A stretch of DNA of 24,589 nt, taken from contig CABULX010000017.1 in the NCBI GenBank assembly GCA_902492545.1, positions 1 through 24,589 on the forward strand, read 5' to 3'. A model generated the notes under the pieces. That model was given only the letters and a program-made list of their open reading frames with translations, searched no databases and had not been told where the DNA came from. The DNA comes from an uncultured Collinsella sp. Its GTDB lineage: Bacteria > Actinomycetota > Coriobacteriia > Coriobacteriales > Coriobacteriaceae. Below, piece after piece: positions 21,754-24,589 of the stretch; within the stretch, counting starts at the first letter, position 1, and each line of letters starts with the position of its first letter. The translations under genes were made by a program, and so were the position numbers.

Positions 21754-22758
21754 CTAACGCAAATCGCGCACCGTATCGCCCTCTACGAGCACACCGGGGA
21801 TCAGCATGTGCTCCACGCCAGACGCACCCCCATCAGCGCCGGCAATCTTGTCGACCGCCCACATGCCGACGCGCTTGTTGTCAAAGCGCACCGTGGTCAG
21901 GCGACGGTCGGGCACGATATCGCCCAGGCTGTCATCAACACCCACCACGCTCACGTCCTCGGGCACACGCCTTCCGCACGACTCGAGCCCGCGAATGCAG
22001 CCGTATGCCATGGCATCGTTGGAAGCATAAATGGCCGTACAGGTCGGATCTTCCGCCAGAGCCTGACCGGCAGCATATCCGCTCTGTGCCGTCCAATCCC
22101 CACGGACGAGTCGCGGCGGCTCAATTCCATGCGCGCGCAATGTCTCGCGCCAGCCTTCCTCGCGCCGCATGCCCGAAAGTGAGCGCTCGGGACACGAGAT
22201 AAAGTGCACGGTTTTGTGCCCCCGCCCCAGCAAGTACTCGACCACCTGGCGCGAGCAATCGAACTGGTCGTTATCGACCGTTGAACAGAGCGGGTGCTCC
22301 AGCATCGTAACGAGCACCGTCTGCATGCCGGGCAGCGGCTCGAAGGTGCCAAAGTCCGCCGGCATGCGATTCATGATCACGACCATGCCGTCTACCGGCA
22401 GCGCGCTCATACGCGACGATGCGCTCTCGAGGGTATAGGGATGTCCATCTACTTTAGTGAGGGTGATGGCATAGCCGTGTTTGTCGGCCGCGGCGGCAAA
22501 GCCCTCCATACGGTCGAGGTTGCCGGTGCCGGTAATGTTGAACATGGCGACGCCGACGGTCTTAAACTTACCGCGGCGCAGCGATCGACCGGCAAAGTTT
22601 GGGCGATACCCCAGCTCGCGCATGGCGGCACGCACGCGTTCCTTGGTCTCGGGGCGCACGCTGGGCGAATCGTGCACGGTGCGCGAGACCGTCTGCTCCG
22701 AGACGCCCGCGAGACGCGCCACATCCTTAACGGATACCGATTTTTTAACAGCGGCCAT
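21754..22758 (-). CDS. LacI-family regulator divergent from the lactose PTS gene
   Basis: The 334-residue protein has a LacI helix-turn-helix (VSVKDVARLAGVSEQTVSRTVHD), a hinge (YRPNFAGRSLRRGKFKTVGV) and a sensor domain with VSVVGVDDSLGDI and LTTVRFDNKRVG. It is a paralogue of the regulator at 10413-11444; the recognition-helix start differs (SEQTVSRT against SQQTVSRV), in line with the different operators seen. The start ATG 22758 has only a weak AGAAAGA. A site resembling its two presumed operators near lacE lies 14 bp before its start, suggesting autorepression. Control of the divergent lacE gene is inferred. Confidence 0.9.
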   Translation of the reverse strand: MAAVKKSVSVKDVARLAGVSEQTVSRTVHDSPSVRPETKERVRAAMRELGYRPNFAGRSLRRGKFKTVGVAMFNITGTGNLDRMEGFAAAADKHGYAITLTKVDGHPYTLESASSRMSALPVDGMVVIMNRMPADFGTFEPLPGMQTVLVTMLEHPLCSTVDNDQFDCSRQVVEYLLGRGHKTVHFISCPERSLSGMRREEGWRETLRAHGIEPPRLVRGDWTAQSGYAAGQALAEDPTCTAIYASNDAMAYGCIRGLESCGRRVPEDVSVVGVDDSLGDIVPDRRLTTVRFDNKRVGMWAVDKIAGADGGASGVEHMLIPGVLVEGDTVRDLR

Positions 22759-22771
22759 AGGTCGATCTTTC

Positions 22772-22789
22772 TATGTCAACGATGCCATT
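22772..22789. promoter_or_regulatory. Candidate autoregulatory operator of the second LacI gene
   Basis: TATGTCAACGATGCCATT matches the lacE-proximal operator AATGTTAACGTTGCCATT at 15 of 18 positions. It lies just before the regulator's start codon. Confidence 0.45.
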
Positions 22790-22906
22790 GATGGCACCTT
22801 GCGCAGTCAAATGAAACGTCTTCAAGTATATCTAACGCCTCCCCCACCATACGCTCACCACCCAAAACCTACCGTTCACCGACATTTTTGCTTCCCCGAA
22901 CGGCTT

Positions 22907-22936
22907 TTGTCGACCAAATGTTAACGTTGCCATTAT
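22907..22936 (+). promoter_or_regulatory. lacE promoter with embedded LacI-type operator
   Basis: TTGTCG (22907-22912) and CATTAT (22931-22936) are 18 bp apart, a moderate promoter. Within it lies AATGTTAACGTTGCCATT (22917-22934), a near-palindrome of pattern AATG-n2-AACGTT-n2-CATT with the CG centre typical of LacI-family sites. A further AAACGTTT dyad centred near 22966 could be another LacI/CcpA-like site, but it matches a cre consensus poorly. Confidence 0.5.
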
Positions 22937-23036
22937 GCAAACACAGAGCCACCGGGCGGCTCAAACGTTTACGCATAAGGAATCGACGGTTCGCAGGCAC
23001 AGGAACCACCGGTTCGCGTCTTTTTTTGTGTCGCAA

Positions 23037-23054
23037 AATGGCAACGTCAACATT
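23037..23054. promoter_or_regulatory. Second lacE operator
   Basis: AATGGCAACGTCAACATT is an inverted copy of the site at 22917-22934 with one difference in 18. The centres are 120 bp apart. A looping pair or a leader-located block is possible. Confidence 0.5.
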
Positions 23055-23115
23055 TTGGCAACCGAACGCCAAAAGCTACCATCGTTGCTAACCCACCGAC
23101 TCTTAGGAGCATTGC

Positions 23116-24589
23116 ATGGAGCAACTCATCGCCATCATCGAAAAGGGCCAGCCCTTTTTCAACGCGATCGCCCGCAACAAGTACCTCAAGGCGATCCGCG
23201 ACGGCTTTATCTCCGTCATCCCCATCATCATCTTCTCATCCATCTTCTGCCTGGTAGCCTCGGTCCCCAACATCTGGGGTTTCTACTGGCCCGATGACAT
23301 CAACAACGCCCTGTGGAAGTGCTACAACTACTCCATGGGCATCCTGGCCATCGCCTGTGCCGCCACCACGGCCAAGCACTTCGCCGACGCTCAGAACCGC
23401 GATCTGCCCAAGAACAACCAGATCAACTTTATCTCGTGCATGTGCGCGGCCATCATCGGCTTCTTGCTCCTTTCGAGCGACACAATCGCCACGGACGCTG
23501 CCAGCGGTTTCAACACCACCTACCTTGGTTCCAAGGGCCTGCTGACCGCTTTCATCGCTGCGTTTGTGACCGGCATCATCTACAAGTTCTTCATTAAGCG
23601 CAACATCACCGTCAAGATGCCCGAGCAGGTTCCGCCCAACATCTCGCAGACCTTTAAGGACATCATCCCCTTCTCCGTCTGCATCACCGTCTTTTGGGTT
23701 TTTGACATCGTCTTCCGCGCTGCTTTTGGCTTCTGCTTTGCCCAGGGTGTCATCCAGGTGTTCCAGCCCCTGTTCACCGCTGCCGATGGCTACATCGGCC
23801 TCGCTGTGATCTACGGCGCCATGAGCCTCTTCTGGTTCGTGGGCGTCCACGGCCCCTCGATCGTCGAGCCCGCCATCGCCGCCGCTCTCGTTGCCAACAT
23901 GACCGACAACCTGGCTGCGTTCCAGGCCGGTCAGCACGCTTCCGCTGTCCTGACCCAGGGTGCCCAGTACTTCGTCGTCTGCATGGGCGGCACCGGCGCC
24001 ACGCTCGTCCTGGTCTTTATGTTCTGCTTCCTGGCCAAGTCTCAGGAGATGCGCGCCGTCGGTAAGGCCGCCATCGTCCCCGTCTGCTTTGCCGTCAACG
24101 AGCCGCTGCTGTTCGCCGCACCCATCGTGCTCAACCCCGTCTTCTTTGTCCCGTTTGTCTTTGCCCCGATCGCCAACATCTGGATCCTCAAGATCTTTAT
24201 CGACTTCTTGGGCATGAACGGCTTTATGTACACGCTGCCTTGGACCGTCCCCGGCCCCATCGGCACCATCATGGGCCTGGGCTTCCAGCCGCTCGCCTTT
24301 GTGATGCTCGCCCTTATCCTGGTCGTCGACTTCGTTCTGTACTACCCGTTCTTCCGTGCCTACGACGCCCAGAAGTGCGCCGAGGAGGCCGAGATCTCCC
24401 AGGAGGAGCTCGCCGCCAAGAACGCGGAGAAGGCCGCTAAGCTCAACGATGCCTTCCAGGGCAAGGCTGACGCCAAGAGCGTTGCCGCCGGCGCTGCTGT
24501 CGAGGCCGTGAAGGCCGACGCTCCCGCCGTTGTCGCCACTGAGACAACGGCCGCCAGCGACCTCAACGGCAAGCGCGTGCTCGTGCTCT
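23116..24589 (+). CDS. lacE: PTS lactose-family EIICB permease, 3' truncated by the window
   Basis: This membrane permease takes up and phosphorylates the sugar. The first 491 residues are present. The EIIC domain (about 1-415) has FFNAIARNKYLKAIRDGF, many membrane helices, FWFVGVHGPSIVEPAI and the sugar-binding VNEPLLFAAPIVLNP. An Ala/Lys/Glu-rich linker of about 55 residues follows, then GKRVLVL, the start of an EIIB domain; the next codon begins with T, as expected for the phosphorylated cysteine (inferred). The start ATG has TAGGAG 6 nt upstream. It is divergent from the second LacI gene. EIIA is the separate lacF gene on the opposite strand. lacG or another phospho-glycosidase is not in the window. 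Confidence 0.93.
   Translation, partial: MEQLIAIIEKGQPFFNAIARNKYLKAIRDGFISVIPIIIFSSIFCLVASVPNIWGFYWPDDINNALWKCYNYSMGILAIACAATTAKHFADAQNRDLPKNNQINFISCMCAAIIGFLLLSSDTIATDAASGFNTTYLGSKGLLTAFIAAFVTGIIYKFFIKRNITVKMPEQVPPNISQTFKDIIPFSVCITVFWVFDIVFRAAFGFCFAQGVIQVFQPLFTAADGYIGLAVIYGAMSLFWFVGVHGPSIVEPAIAAALVANMTDNLAAFQAGQHASAVLTQGAQYFVVCMGGTGATLVLVFMFCFLAKSQEMRAVGKAAIVPVCFAVNEPLLFAAPIVLNPVFFVPFVFAPIANIWILKIFIDFLGMNGFMYTLPWTVPGPIGTIMGLGFQPLAFVMLALILVVDFVLYYPFFRAYDAQKCAEEAEISQEELAAKNAEKAAKLNDAFQGKADAKSVAAGAAVEAVKADAPAVVATETTAASDLNGKRVLVL

Noticed and set aside
20944..22182. 412-codon plus-strand frame across lacF and the second LacI gene
   Set aside because: It spans intergenic repeats and two convincing minus-strand genes and shows no domain.
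22961..22974. CcpA-type cre site upstream of lacE
   Set aside because: AAACGTTT is centred correctly but only about 10 of 14 consensus positions fit; a LacI-family site is equally likely, so it is mentioned only within the promoter entry.

Overview
The window looks like a chromosomal segment of a high-GC gut actinobacterium of the class Coriobacteriia, most likely Collinsella. This is inferred from codon use, from the gene set (LacABCX tagatose-6-phosphate enzymes, a lactose-type PTS, a type-2 GalT, a flavodiiron protein) and from intergenic spaces crowded with hairpin repeats. No database search was possible.

Layout. 1-55 is the tail of an ABC exporter gene with a terminator. 56-633 is repeat-rich and leads to a type I DAHP synthase (634-1665). 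1666-2204 is a long run of structured repeats. 2205-5217 (minus) is a BceAB-like ABC transporter. 5366-6355 is a Nudix hydrolase fused to a Vsr-type mismatch endonuclease. 6356-7060 holds one doubtful small ORF and a large nested palindrome. 7061-9056 is a class II aldolase divergent from a DeoR-family regulator. 9123-10283 is a flavodiiron protein. 10413-14606 is a LacI-family regulator divergent from a galK-galT operon. 14917-16218 is an AAA/DUF4143 ATPase with tandem palindromic repeats upstream and a direct repeat on each side. 16491-19611 (minus) is lacA-lacB-lacX-lacC. 19921-20943 is an unrecognised membrane protein. 21202-21540 is lacF (EIIA). 21754-22758 is a second LacI-family regulator, divergent from a lactose PTS EIICB gene (23116 to the edge).

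How it fits together. Lactose/galactose entering through the PTS would become galactose-6-phosphate, then tagatose-6-phosphate (LacAB), then tagatose-1,6-bisphosphate (LacC), then trioses. No LacD is visible, and the GatY/KbaY-like class II aldolase at 7061-7918 is a candidate for that last step. Free galactose would go through GalK and GalT (the Leloir route). Upstream sequences suggest three regulatory circuits: a GTGTTCGA-containing site shared by the aldolase/DeoR, lacA and lacF regions; TGTTAACGTACTC sites around the first LacI gene and galK; and related but distinct TGTTAACGTTGCC sites around the second LacI gene and lacE.

Most notable observations: (1) the Nudix-Vsr fusion; (2) a composite structured element of about 139 nt, present in two full copies and one truncated copy directly after stop codons in the same sense orientation, with conserved spacing and covarying outer arms; (3) the operator sets above; (4) direct repeats and tandem palindromes around the DUF4143 ATPase.
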